DNA of 64,000 nucleotides from Trichomonas vaginalis G3 (Eukaryota; Parabasalia; Trichomonadida; Trichomonadidae): NCBI RefSeq assembly GCF_026262505.1, contig NC_067206.1, positions 13,574,205 through 13,638,204 of the forward strand. Direction: 5' to 3'. Each line of letters starts with the position of its first letter. Within the stretch, counting starts at the first letter, position 1. Made by a program: the position numbers and the translations under genes. Shown here piece by piece: positions 29,519-37,321 of the stretch. Below the pieces are notes generated by a model, which worked only from the letters and a program-made list of their open reading frames with translations, was not told where the DNA came from and searched no databases.

Positions 29519-29555
29519 ATTTTAAAAAAAAATATTTTTTTATCCGATAGAAAAG

Positions 29556-29975
29556 ATGACGAAATTCATCTCAGTAAACAAGTACATGTCAGGACTTAAA
29601 GAAGAACTAGACCCATTCACATATTTGAATGTTTACTTCTACCATTTTGAAAAGTCTTCATTCAGCAAAGTTTGGAACATCGAACCAGTTAAGTTTGCTA
29701 TTGTGACTAAAAATGGTGCGAAATTTGAAGACTTAGACATAGAAGGTTTGTTAACAGTCAAAGAAAGTTTTGACAGAAGGTTCTCAAACCTTAAAGAAGG
29801 CAAAGCATACAAACTTGTTATACCTTATGAACCAAAGAAAGCAGACGACTATGAATATTATGAGTCTAAGATAGTTGAAGTTCAAGGTAAATTGGGTAAA
29901 AAGATTTTAGAGTCTAAGCCAGTGTTTGCTCCTAAAGAGGAAGAGAACATTGACATTGACCCAGAAATGTTCTAA
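29556..29975 (+). CDS. SSB-like candidate, family A, 139 aa
   Basis: The N-terminal half is strand-rich (FTYLNVYFYHF, VKFAIVTKNGAKFEDLD). The tail is strongly acidic (EEENIDIDPEMF), as in many single-stranded DNA-binding proteins where it recruits partners. It is similar in order and motifs to the family B protein at 20279-20758. It follows the helicase directly, with a related A/T-run spacer. SSB is the best guess, not proven. Confidence 0.6.
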   Translation: MTKFISVNKYMSGLKEELDPFTYLNVYFYHFEKSSFSKVWNIEPVKFAIVTKNGAKFEDLDIEGLLTVKESFDRRFSNLKEGKAYKLVIPYEPKKADDYEYYESKIVEVQGKLGKKILESKPVFAPKEEENIDIDPEMF

Positions 29976-29991
29976 AAATAAAATTTTATTT

Positions 29992-30450
29992 TTACATGTC
30001 AAATTTCTTTTTCTCTGGAACTGGCTCTGGTTCAGGTTCTTTCTTCTCTTCTTCTACTTTCTTTTCTTTCTTTTCTCTCTTCTTCTTTTCTGGTGGAGTT
30101 ATGTCAAACTTCTCAGAACCATATTTTTGTAAAAGTTCTTTGTCCTTTAATAGCTCTTCTATTCTGTTTTCTATTTCATCTTCAAGAACAGCGCATGTGT
30201 CTTCTTTGCATTCTAAGAAGTTTTGTTGGACTTCATCTCTCCAAGAGGCGTCATCTCTGTCAACAAGTCTGTCATTGACAAATTTTAAGACTGCTCTGCT
30301 TAATGTTTTATGGTTCTTGTCATATTCCCAGAAACAGAACTTTAGAACAAATTCACCTTTCTTGTTTACACTATGTAAGATTTTATGGTCGACAGATGTT
30401 TTGCTGTCGAAAAGCTTGTCTCGAATATAGATAGCGAAATCGCTAGACAT
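29992..30450 (-). CDS. Charged family A protein, 152 aa
   Basis: Residues 1-105 look folded (MSSDFAIYIRDKLFDSK, FVLKFCFWEYDKNHK). The C-terminus is a Lys/Glu/Pro run (EKKKREKKEKKVEEEKKEPE), with fewer units in A2. It is convergent with the SSB-like gene and divergent from the ATPase, with a 36-bp spacer containing AAAGATAAAAATTTTAAT. Function unknown; it is perhaps a DNA-binding or replication accessory protein. Confidence 0.65.
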   Translation of the reverse strand: MSSDFAIYIRDKLFDSKTSVDHKILHSVNKKGEFVLKFCFWEYDKNHKTLSRAVLKFVNDRLVDRDDASWRDEVQQNFLECKEDTCAVLEDEIENRIEELLKDKELLQKYGSEKFDITPPEKKKREKKEKKVEEEKKEPEPEPVPEKKKFDM

Positions 30451-30486
30451 TTTCTAAAAGATAAAAATTTTAATTTTTCTAAAAAT

Positions 30487-31362
30487 ATGTTAGAAAAAAA
30501 GTTTGCTGACATTGACAAAAAATTTGAGAATGTTTTAAATAAGAACAAGGTGAAATTAGAAAATGCTCAGATAAAACCCATACATGACAAGTTCTTATTT
30601 GCTCAGAATGGTATAACAGGTCTAATTGCACCACCTGGGTCTGGTAAGACTTTCACTTATCTTAAAATGGCTGCACAACAACAAGAACTAGATGAGAAGA
30701 ACCCATTCTATGAGTTAGTTGTTATTTGTAGTACTTCTGGTCAATTTGACCAAACCGTCAATTCGTTCAAAGATATTATAAAGAAGTCTAAGTTAGTATG
30801 TATAAAAGACTCTGAGTTGTTAGATTGGATAAAGAAGTACCAAAGAAGAGTTTTGAAGTACAATGCTATAAATGAGTATATAAATTCTAAGTTTAAAGAC
30901 CCAAATGAGGAAATGCAGAGAATATTAGAGAAGAAACACTTCAGAAACAAACAGAAAGAGATAGAATACATTTCGAAGAAATTGCAATCTTACGATTGGA
31001 AGACTTACCCTCATAGATGTCTTCTTATCTTAGATGATTTCGCCTCTCATCCTTTGTTAAAGAATAGAGAACAAGACATGTGTCGAATTCTTAAGAAGCT
31101 CAGACACTTTAACATCTCTGTTGTCATTTGTGTACAGACAGCAAAGAGTTTAAGTAAGGATGTAAAGAGAATACTTACTGACATTGTACTTTTCCCCGGA
31201 TTGTCCGAAGACGATTTCATGGAACTTATGAAAGAGTCCATGGCAGGTAAGTTTGACAGACATGAACTATGGGAGAAGTACAAAGTCATACAAGACCCTC
31301 ATACTTCTTTCAGAATTCATATCTACGCAAACAAAGTTCAAATTGTAAAAAGTCAAGCGTAA
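30487..31362 (+). CDS. A32-like DNA packaging ATPase, family A
   Basis: A 291-aa packaging motor. Walker A is IAPPGSGKTFT (residues 47-57). Walker B is CLLILDDFAS (178-187). Motif III/sensor is ISVVICVQTAKSL. The start is the ATG at 30487, right after the AT spacer shared with the divergent 152-aa gene; an upstream in-frame extension lies inside that gene and is rejected. It differs from the family B ATPase outside the motifs. The frame is whole in A1. Confidence 0.87.
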   Translation: MLEKKFADIDKKFENVLNKNKVKLENAQIKPIHDKFLFAQNGITGLIAPPGSGKTFTYLKMAAQQQELDEKNPFYELVVICSTSGQFDQTVNSFKDIIKKSKLVCIKDSELLDWIKKYQRRVLKYNAINEYINSKFKDPNEEMQRILEKKHFRNKQKEIEYISKKLQSYDWKTYPHRCLLILDDFASHPLLKNREQDMCRILKKLRHFNISVVICVQTAKSLSKDVKRILTDIVLFPGLSEDDFMELMKESMAGKFDRHELWEKYKVIQDPHTSFRIHIYANKVQIVKSQA

Positions 31363-31454
31363 AAATGTAAGTGTTTCGTCTTAGTCTGTTGTGGTTCTGC
31401 AGCTTTCGGTTCTTCTGGCTTTGGAATGGACTCGGTTGGTGGTACGTCGGACAT
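31353..31454 (-). other. Possible 33-aa leftward ORF beside the repeat array
   Basis: MSDVPPTESIPKPEEPKAAE, a Pro/Glu-rich peptide, starts inside the 18-bp anchor next to the 22-bp array. A2 keeps the frame for a similar length (MADVPPTESIPKPEEP). It could be the 3' end of a former larger gene. It overlaps the ATPase end by ten bases. Confidence 0.3.
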
Positions 31455-31953
31455 TCGTTTGTGTCCTGTCGGAAGGAAAATATTTTCCTGTTGGAAGGAA
31501 GAGTTCTTCCTGTCGGAAGGAAAATTTTTTCCTGTTGGAAGGAAGAGTTCTTCCTGTTGGAAGGAAAATTTTTTCCTGTTGGAAGGAAAATTTTTTCCTG
31601 TCGGAAGGAAAAACTTTTCCTGAAGTTCGACCAAAAAGTTCTCAATTTTCGAAAATTTGAATGGTTTACGGACGGACAACTGGAAAAATTTTTCCTGTTG
31701 GAAGGAAAATTTTTTCCTGTCGGAAGGAAAATTTTTTCCTGTTGGAAGGAAAATTTTTTCCTGTTGGAAGGAAAATTTTTTCCTGTCGGAAGGAAGAGTT
31801 CTTCCTGTCGGAAGGAAATTTTTTTCCTGTCGGAAGGAAATTTTTTTCCTGTCGGAAGGAAGGACTCGGAATGCCAGAAGGATTTGACAAGACAATTGAC
31901 CTTATAGAGCTACCTGAGCCATTTGAAGTCAAGCGTAAAAATAAAGAGTTCAT
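31363..31953. repeat. 22-bp hairpin iteron array, A1
   Basis: About 15 units of 22 bp from 31466 to 31880 read CCTGTYGGAAGGAA + AATTTTTT or variants. Each unit is an imperfect palindrome, and the changes pair up: AAAA/TTTT, AAGA/TCTT (as GAAGAGTTCTTC) and AAAA-AC-TTTT. A non-repeat core of about 60 bp (31622-31682, containing TCTCAATTTTCGAAAATTTG) splits the array. On the left is the anchor GGTGGTACGTCGGACATT (31439-31456), and the stretch is flanked by direct repeats GTCAAGCGTAAAAAT (31352 and about 31928). No protein is claimed here: 22 bp cannot keep a frame, and the unit lacks stops on both strands. Confidence 0.8.
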
Positions 31954-32733
31954 TTACTCTACTTGTTTGAAGTTGTCAAAATACTCTGTTATTTTTTCTT
32001 TCAGTAGCGGTAAGTCTTCTTTGAAGGTAAGTATTGTACAACCTTTAATATCATAGTGTGTTTGAGGTAACGTATCTTGAACTATTTGTTTCACATCTTC
32101 ATTTGGGGTCATTGAAATCGGTAAGTTTTCGCGATAGAACCAATTTCTGTCAGATTTGTAAATCTTAGCAAGGTCGTAAAAGCTCTTGTTGTTTCTTCTG
32201 ACTAAATGCAACATAACCATATCTCTGTCTTCTTCATTTTCCATCTCTTCAGTATAAATCATATACTTATAGTTCTTTTCCTTTCCTTTTGGTACCGAAC
32301 GTGGTATTCTTTTCTGTATGTTTTTTGTCTTCTTTCATCATATCTTCTCTCTGCTTTGTACAAAGTTCGTCAAGTAGCATAAGTATGTAGATTGCATAAC
32401 GAGGTGAAGCCCACATTGCTATTGAACTAACTAGGAACTTATGAACATATATACCTTTTTAGATGTGATGGTAAGTTTTGTCTGTCTTGGTACATCTTTT
32501 TAAGTTCTACATGTTCAAACTCACTGAGGAGTTCATGAGTGCTATTTAATTCAAACCAGTCTTGTGGTTTCTTAGTATCTGGAGCAAAACATGCTGTCAA
32601 AATACTTTGCATTTGTACATGTCATCTTTGACGAACGAATGAGACGTAACTGTTTGTTATATTGTATGTACTCGTATTCTTCACTTATGGCTTCATGAAC
32701 GATAGCAGTTGTTGTGTTCTCGGTTGTTGTCAT
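31954..32733 (-). pseudogene. Family A protein of unknown function (broken)
   Basis: Start MTTTENTTTAIVHEAISEEY after the same upstream block as the KilA-N gene. The C-terminal part has VMLHLVRRNNKSFYDLAKIY and a helical end. It has two or three breaks. A2 has no counterpart between its array and KilA-N gene. Shared upstream sequence suggests common control with KilA-N and the 304-aa gene. Confidence 0.5.
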
Positions 32734-32800
32734 ATCTGTCTTTACATACAAAATAAAAAAAATATTTTTATAAAAAATTAGCGTTATTTTCTGACTTTCA
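32734..32800 (-). promoter_or_regulatory. Upstream block, early-like class
   Basis: Leftward it reads AAAAATATTTTTTTTATTTT then GTATGTAAAGAC before the ATG. Nearly the same block (ATATTTTTTATTTTGTATGT, then AAGAACAG) lies before the KilA-N gene at 33436-33500. A shorter form precedes the 304-aa gene at 35234-35296. Confidence 0.5.
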
Positions 32801-32822
32801 CAAAAGACCAAAAATAAACGCT

Positions 32823-33435
32823 TTACATGTATTTTTCAGCAACTTCGTCAAATAATTTTATAGCACTATCTATCTCATCTACTTCAAACGTTTCTTTACC
32901 TTTTCGTGGGAGCACCATACATTTTCTCAAACTTTTCAAGTAGTTCTGTTTCTGCAGCTCTCATATCGTTAACAAACACAACCTTAACTCTATTGACTGT
33001 ACTGTCATATCTTTGAGTTATATTATATGTTCTTCCTATCTTATATCTCTTTGTATTGAAGTCCTTCGGTTTCTGAACGATATAAAGTAAGCCTTCACTG
33101 CAACGTTCCGTATCGAATGAACCATATGTTATGAAGTTATATCCAACAACTGGGTCTAACCATAACAAAACTATCGGTATAAGACTTTTGTCGATGAGAT
33201 ATGCTGTAGTTCCATAGAATCTTACCGATATCATAAGCTCAGGATTTCTTGTCAAAATTTTCTGAGTTGAAGCATTTCTAACCCAGTCGTATGCTTTCTT
33301 TCCAGATGGAGATATAATGTCTGACAAAGAATATTTCTTGTATTTCTTTGAGTATCTTACGTTTAAATCACCTATTCTAACCACTTTGGTGTTATTGTCT
33401 ATCTTTTTAACTGTTTCAAACTCAGTGTTTGTCAT
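32823..33435 (-). pseudogene. KilA-N / GIY-YIG-like protein, A1
   Basis: The counterpart of the whole 203-aa gene at 61014-61625, with about one break. The KilA-N-type N-terminal domain carries VRIGDLNVRYSKKYKKYSL and ends near WLDPVVGYNF. The T5orf172/MUG113-type GIY-YIG part has GLLYIVQKPKDF, YKIGRTYNI and AETELLEKF. Known NCLDV and phage proteins combine these domains. A DNA-binding regulator or nicking enzyme is expected. Confidence 0.75.
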
Positions 33436-34318
33436 TTTCTGTTCTTACATACAAAATAAAAAATATTTTTTTAAAAAAACTAACTTTATTTTTTCTATCT
33501 TGTATAAAAGATATGATTTCAGGGATTTTTTTGACGAAGTGTCAAAGTTCTCTTCGTCAAAATTTCACGATTTTCATAATTTACACGCTATTTTTTTGAC
33601 GAAGTGTAAGTTCTCTTCGTTTTATTTCATGCGTTTTACATGGTAAACGTTATTTTTTTGACGAAGTGTCAAAGTTCTCTTCGTCAAAATTTCACGATTT
33701 TCATAAGCGTTTTACATGGTAAACGCTATTTTTTTGACGAAGTGTCAAAGTTCTCTTCGTCAAAATATAACAGTTATATAATGAAATTTGGTCATTTTTT
33801 TGACGATTTTCATACGGAATCTCGTTCCTCGGTTTTCCTCGGGTCGCAAACATATGAGGAAATTCATGATTTTTGGTCATTTTTTCAGCAAAAATATATT
33901 TTAGGTGTCACCAGGTCACCAGGTCACCAGGTCAACTAACATCTTTTTGAAAATAGTGACAACATGACATTTTGACAACAACACAGGAAATAGACTTCTT
34001 CGTATATGTTTTGTCATGATTTCATCGTCAATGAGCGTAAATCAGACAAAAATATATTTCTACCATAAAGTTTCATAAGCGTTTTACATGGTAAACGCTA
34101 TTTTTTTGACGAAGTGTCAAAGTTCTCTTCGTCAAAAATACAGTTATTTCATAAGCGTTTTACATGGTAAACGCTATTTTTTAAATTTTGTGAAAACTCA
34201 ACGGTTTGACACAAGCTATTTTACTCAGAAATTTGTTGCTGAATTCAATAAAAATATATTTTAGGTGAAGAGGTGAGATCTCACCTGTTTTCTCACCTCT
34301 TTTCTCACCTCAGTTATT
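33436..34318. repeat. Hairpin-rich non-coding region, A1 right side
   Basis: No gene. About five copies of a composite unit: TTTTGACGAAG...CTTCGTCAAAA (stem with loop TGTCAAAGTTCT) and AGCGTTTTACATGGTAAACGCT, separated by TTTCACGATTTTCAT. From 33893 there are TCACCAGG tandem units and AACATGACATTTTGACAACA, which recur inverted at 36250-36400 next to A2. At 34256-34310 is GGTGAGATCTCACC with AATATATTTTAGGTGA. The region probably includes the right terminal repeat of A1. Confidence 0.7.
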
Positions 34319-35233
34319 TTATAAGCGTTTTACATGAATTGTACGATGTATATTTGAAATCCTAAACAGTTTTGTAGCTTCTATTTCTTCTGTCAGTACA
34401 TCGAATGTTTTAACAATGCCGAAAGTTTCTTTATACTTCTTCTTGACGTCAGATAGAAGGAAATCGTCAGCAGTTGGATAGTTTTTGTTCAGAAATTCTA
34501 ACATGTCCATTTTATCTTCTGCTGGTTTCTCTTCTTCTTTCTTTAAGTCAGCATAGTCGTTTCTCATTCTTTCTATCTCTTTGACGGAGTAGTTATATTT
34601 CCTCATTGCTGCTTTACATTTTGAACATTGTGGGTTCATTTTTGCGTTATATTCTGAAACCTTACCTGCTAAAACAACTAAGGCGTCAATGGTTTTCTTC
34701 ATCTCAAACATAGCGGGTCTTATTTGTTCGTTCCATACTTTACCTCTTCTATCTTCATCTCTTATCTGCCATACACATTCAGCAACTAACGAAACAAAGT
34801 TGTCGTAGGTCTTAAACTCCTCCGATTTATATATGTCAGAAACGTTCTTATATACCATATCGCAGTCTTTGTCCATGACTTTGTGGTTGCAATGAAATCC
34901 AAGAAACTCATAGTTAACCTTACGTATGAACTTCTTGGTTTCAACTGAGTCAGTTGGTTTCACTTCTATTTCATCGAATTCAGGAATAGTGAGCTTTTGT
35001 TGTTGTATTTCAGGAAGTTTAGGTAGATGTTCCACCAGGTCCTGCATTTCATAAAGATATTGTTCATTTGTTTCATCTTTCGCAGTGCAATCTAAATCTC
35101 CTTGGAGAAGTTCTTGCTTTATCTTCTGGATTTTTGTTTCGAAAGTATATGAAGAAGGAATGAAGCTTTTCATCTCTACTAACATTGAAGTTGGGTTCAT
35201 GACTAACGAGTTTGTTGCTGTTGTTGCTAACAT
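34319..35233 (-). CDS. 304-aa family A protein with CxxC pair
   Basis: Unrecognised and whole in both copies. Residues 1-110 are helical and acidic. A Cys/His pair (FHCNHKVMDKDCD) lies in the middle, and a CSKCKAAMRKY zinc-knuckle-like motif is near residue 205. The C-terminal 60 residues (FLLSDVKKKYKETFGI) look like a winged helix or other DNA-binding fold. It is flanked by inverted copies of the GGTGAGATCTCACC module (34256-34310 and 35320-35375). Being intact where other genes decay, it may be a regulator or replication-initiation protein. This is inference. Confidence 0.75.
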   Translation of the reverse strand: MLATTATNSLVMNPTSMLVEMKSFIPSSYTFETKIQKIKQELLQGDLDCTAKDETNEQYLYEMQDLVEHLPKLPEIQQQKLTIPEFDEIEVKPTDSVETKKFIRKVNYEFLGFHCNHKVMDKDCDMVYKNVSDIYKSEEFKTYDNFVSLVAECVWQIRDEDRRGKVWNEQIRPAMFEMKKTIDALVVLAGKVSEYNAKMNPQCSKCKAAMRKYNYSVKEIERMRNDYADLKKEEEKPAEDKMDMLEFLNKNYPTADDFLLSDVKKKYKETFGIVKTFDVLTEEIEATKLFRISNIHRTIHVKRL

Positions 35234-36406
35234 GTTCTTACAATAAAAATAAAAAATATTTTTTTAAAAAAACTAACTTTATTTTTTCTATCTTAAGGAA
35301 ATTCATGAAAATTCAAGAGGGTGAGAAAACAGGTGAGAAAACGGGTGAGATCTCACCACTTCACCTAAAATATATTTTTTGGTGGTACGTCGGACATTGT
35401 CTTGAAACAGTGCAAGTCTTGTTCTGAAGCAGTGCAAGTCTTGTTCTGAAACAGTACAAATATTGTTCTGAAACAGTACAAATATTGTTCTGAAACAGTA
35501 CAAGTATTGTTCTGAAAAAGTACAAGTATTGTTCTGAAACAGTACAAATATTGTTCTGAAACAGAAAATTTTTCTCACAAATTGAGAGCTTTTACGGGAA
35601 ATTTGTTCTGAAAAAGTACAAGTATTGTTCTGAAAAAGTACAAGTATTGTTCTGAAAAAGTACAAGACTAGTTCTGAAACAGAACAAGTATTGTTCTGAA
35701 AAAGTACAAGACTAGTTCTGAAACAGAACAAGTATTGTTCCACTTCTCGGGTCAGCCGTTCTACATAACTACAGAAGGCGACATCCAACCAGTTCAGTAA
35801 ACATCTCATTTTAACTCACTTTTTTTATCTTAAGGAAATTCATGAAAATTCAAGAGGGTGAAAAAACAGGTGAGAAAACAGGTGAGATCTCACCACTTCA
35901 CCTAAAATATATTTTTTGGTGTAAATTCATGAGTTTTGGTTGAAAAATACGGTGGAGCCAAAAGTGGCTCGACCTCAAAACAAGAATTTTGTGAAGAATA
36001 TACCAACCGCCGGAATGTCGACGGTTGCTTTTTATACAAAATTCAACGGGGGACAAAACATGTACGTTCATGTTTGACAAAACATATACGATGAAGTCTT
36101 GACAAAACATTTACGATGAAGTCATGACAAAACATGTACGAAGAAGAAGTTTATTTCCTGGACTGTTGTCAAAATGTCATGTTGTCACACTTTTTCAGAG
36201 AAGTTAAAATGACCTAGGCACACATGGGCACATAGGCACACTTCAGTTCTTCAAAACATATACGATGAAGTTTATTTCCTGTGTTGTTGTCAAAATGTCA
36301 TGTTGTCACACTTTTTCAGAGAAGTTAAAATGACCTGGTGACCTGGTGACCTGGTGACCTGGTGACCTGGTGACACCTAAAAACCATCTACCCTAAAATA
36401 TATTTT
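35234..36406. repeat. Inter-element repeat zone between A1 and A2
   Basis: No gene. From the left: the early-like upstream block of the 304-aa gene; a segment of about 100 bp (35290-35386) repeated directly at 35822-35925, with AAGGAAATTCATGAAAATTC and GGTGAGATCTCACC; the anchor GGTGGTACGTCGGACATT (35381-35398); the second 22-bp array; and a block at 35928-36043 with GAGCCAAAAGTGGCTC and CAACCG/CGGTTG hairpins, also found at 62814-62940. Last come paired TGTTGTCAAAATGTCATG blocks and five tandem ACCTGGTG units (36330-36380) that mirror 33893-34005. This is the best place for the left end of A2. Confidence 0.7.
35399..35745. repeat. 22-bp iteron array, second type
   Basis: About 14 units of 22 bp: TTCTGAAACAGTACAAGTAT + TG and variants (AAAAAGTACAAGACTAG, GCAGTGCAAGTCTTG). 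The halves TTCTG-AAA-CAGAA and CAA-GTA-TTG can each fold back. A core (35558-35602, containing, on the other strand, GCTCTCAATTTGTGAG) interrupts the array. Period, anchor and a TCTCAATTT core match the other array although the unit sequence differs. Confidence 0.75.
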
Positions 36407-37267
36407 TCAATACTTTTTCAGCACTTTTCCGTAGTTGTATATGAAAGACAATTCGAGATAAAAGTCATAGTACAATGGTATTATATGTTGCACACCATTT
36501 GTTGTGAACCAAACTTGAAAGTCAGAGAAACTGTTACTAGGTGGTTCGTAGAATTTAGAAGCAAAGTCATAAAAGTCCTTACCGATACATAGAAAACTAT
36601 TGTTGCTTGAACTGAAACTTGCATGGCACATAACATTTTGAGGGTCAAACACGTTTCTATAAACCTTCAAATCTGCTGGTGGAAGTATAAATTTAAATGG
36701 ACCATCTGGTGGTAATGGTTCGTTCTGGTTTAGTAACCGAAGAAATTGTGCCCAAGAACGTTTGTCTACTCCCCAAAATAAAAACTCTGTATCTCTTGGA
36801 GGGTTAATTTCAATCTTTTGAAATGAAACGGTTGAGTTCATCTTGTCATATTCTAGTTTCAGATAGTATGTTCCATTTAGTAAAGAGTCGTATTTTTCTT
36901 GAAATTCCCAATAATATTTGTTCATTTGAGTTTGAAAGTCATTTAGAGTTTTCTCAAGACTTTCGTCTGAACGAACTGTAAAGATTCTCATTTCATCAAA
37001 TTTGTCTATTAGACCATCAGAACCTTTATACTGCCCATGAAAATATACTGCGAACATAAATGCGTTAGTTCTATTTGAAAACAAAACTCTTCTAAATCCT
37101 ATTGCCTTTGCATCTGAAGGACTTTGAAGCCAACGAACTGGATAGTCAAACCTGTATGCTCGGGATGAAATTTCTTCATCTGAAATAGTCCTACCAGCAT
37201 TTGTAAAGATAGAGTCTAACGGTTTTGTATCTGCTACTTTTGTTCTTTGTTTTTCAACCTGAAGCAT
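36407..37267 (-). CDS. 286-aa family A protein, whole copy
   Basis: The full-length version of the gene cut at the left window edge. Conserved blocks are YRFDYPVRWL, KAIGFRRVLF, CHASFSSSNNSFLC, YEPPSNSFSDFQVWFTTNG and FYLELSFIYNYG. It is a diverged paralog of 43069-43914. No enzyme motif is seen. It is the first gene inside the left end of A2, next to PolB. Structural role (jelly-roll spike base or minor capsid) is a low-confidence guess. Confidence 0.75.
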   Translation of the reverse strand: MLQVEKQRTKVADTKPLDSIFTNAGRTISDEEISSRAYRFDYPVRWLQSPSDAKAIGFRRVLFSNRTNAFMFAVYFHGQYKGSDGLIDKFDEMRIFTVRSDESLEKTLNDFQTQMNKYYWEFQEKYDSLLNGTYYLKLEYDKMNSTVSFQKIEINPPRDTEFLFWGVDKRSWAQFLRLLNQNEPLPPDGPFKFILPPADLKVYRNVFDPQNVMCHASFSSSNNSFLCIGKDFYDFASKFYEPPSNSFSDFQVWFTTNGVQHIIPLYYDFYLELSFIYNYGKVLKKY

Positions 37268-37321
37268 TTAATATATGTAAAAATATATGGTTTAAAAAAC
37301 GTTTTTACTTCATGCAATTTT

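Larger units (their letters stand above)
1..35390. mobile_element. Family A Polinton/Maverick-like element, copy A1 (left end outside window)
   Basis: Virus-like DNA element with the Polinton core set: protein-primed-type PolB remnant, rve integrase, A32-like packaging ATPase, major capsid candidate and penton-like candidate. It adds a D12 methyltransferase, SF3 helicase, KilA-N protein and phage-like fibre. Without the B1 insert it is about 23 kb. Its left end lies outside the window. The right end is placed only roughly, in the repeat zone after the 304-aa gene. About half the genes look whole. The polymerase, long coiled-coil gene, capsid gene and fibre are broken, with perhaps 15-20 breaks in total. 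Close similarity to A2 suggests a young insertion or duplication. Confidence 0.8.

Noticed and set aside
30385-30486. In-frame upstream extension of the packaging ATPase
   Set aside because: It lies inside the divergent 152-aa gene, and the ATG at 30487 has the proper AT-rich spacer. The extension is not kept as an open frame in A2.
31439-31880. CRISPR array
   Set aside because: Units are contiguous 22-bp repeats with no unique spacers between them, and no cas genes exist in the window.
31371-31907. Long open frames on both strands through the 22-bp arrays, predicting Phe/Lys/Gly-rich repeat proteins
   Set aside because: The unit has no stop in any frame and its length is not a multiple of three, so all frames stay open by chance. 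The proteins are just the repeat read three ways.
35303-35809. 168-aa leftward frame through the second array (NNTCTVSEQ-type repeats)
   Set aside because: Same stop-free repeat effect; no start context and no conservation outside the array.
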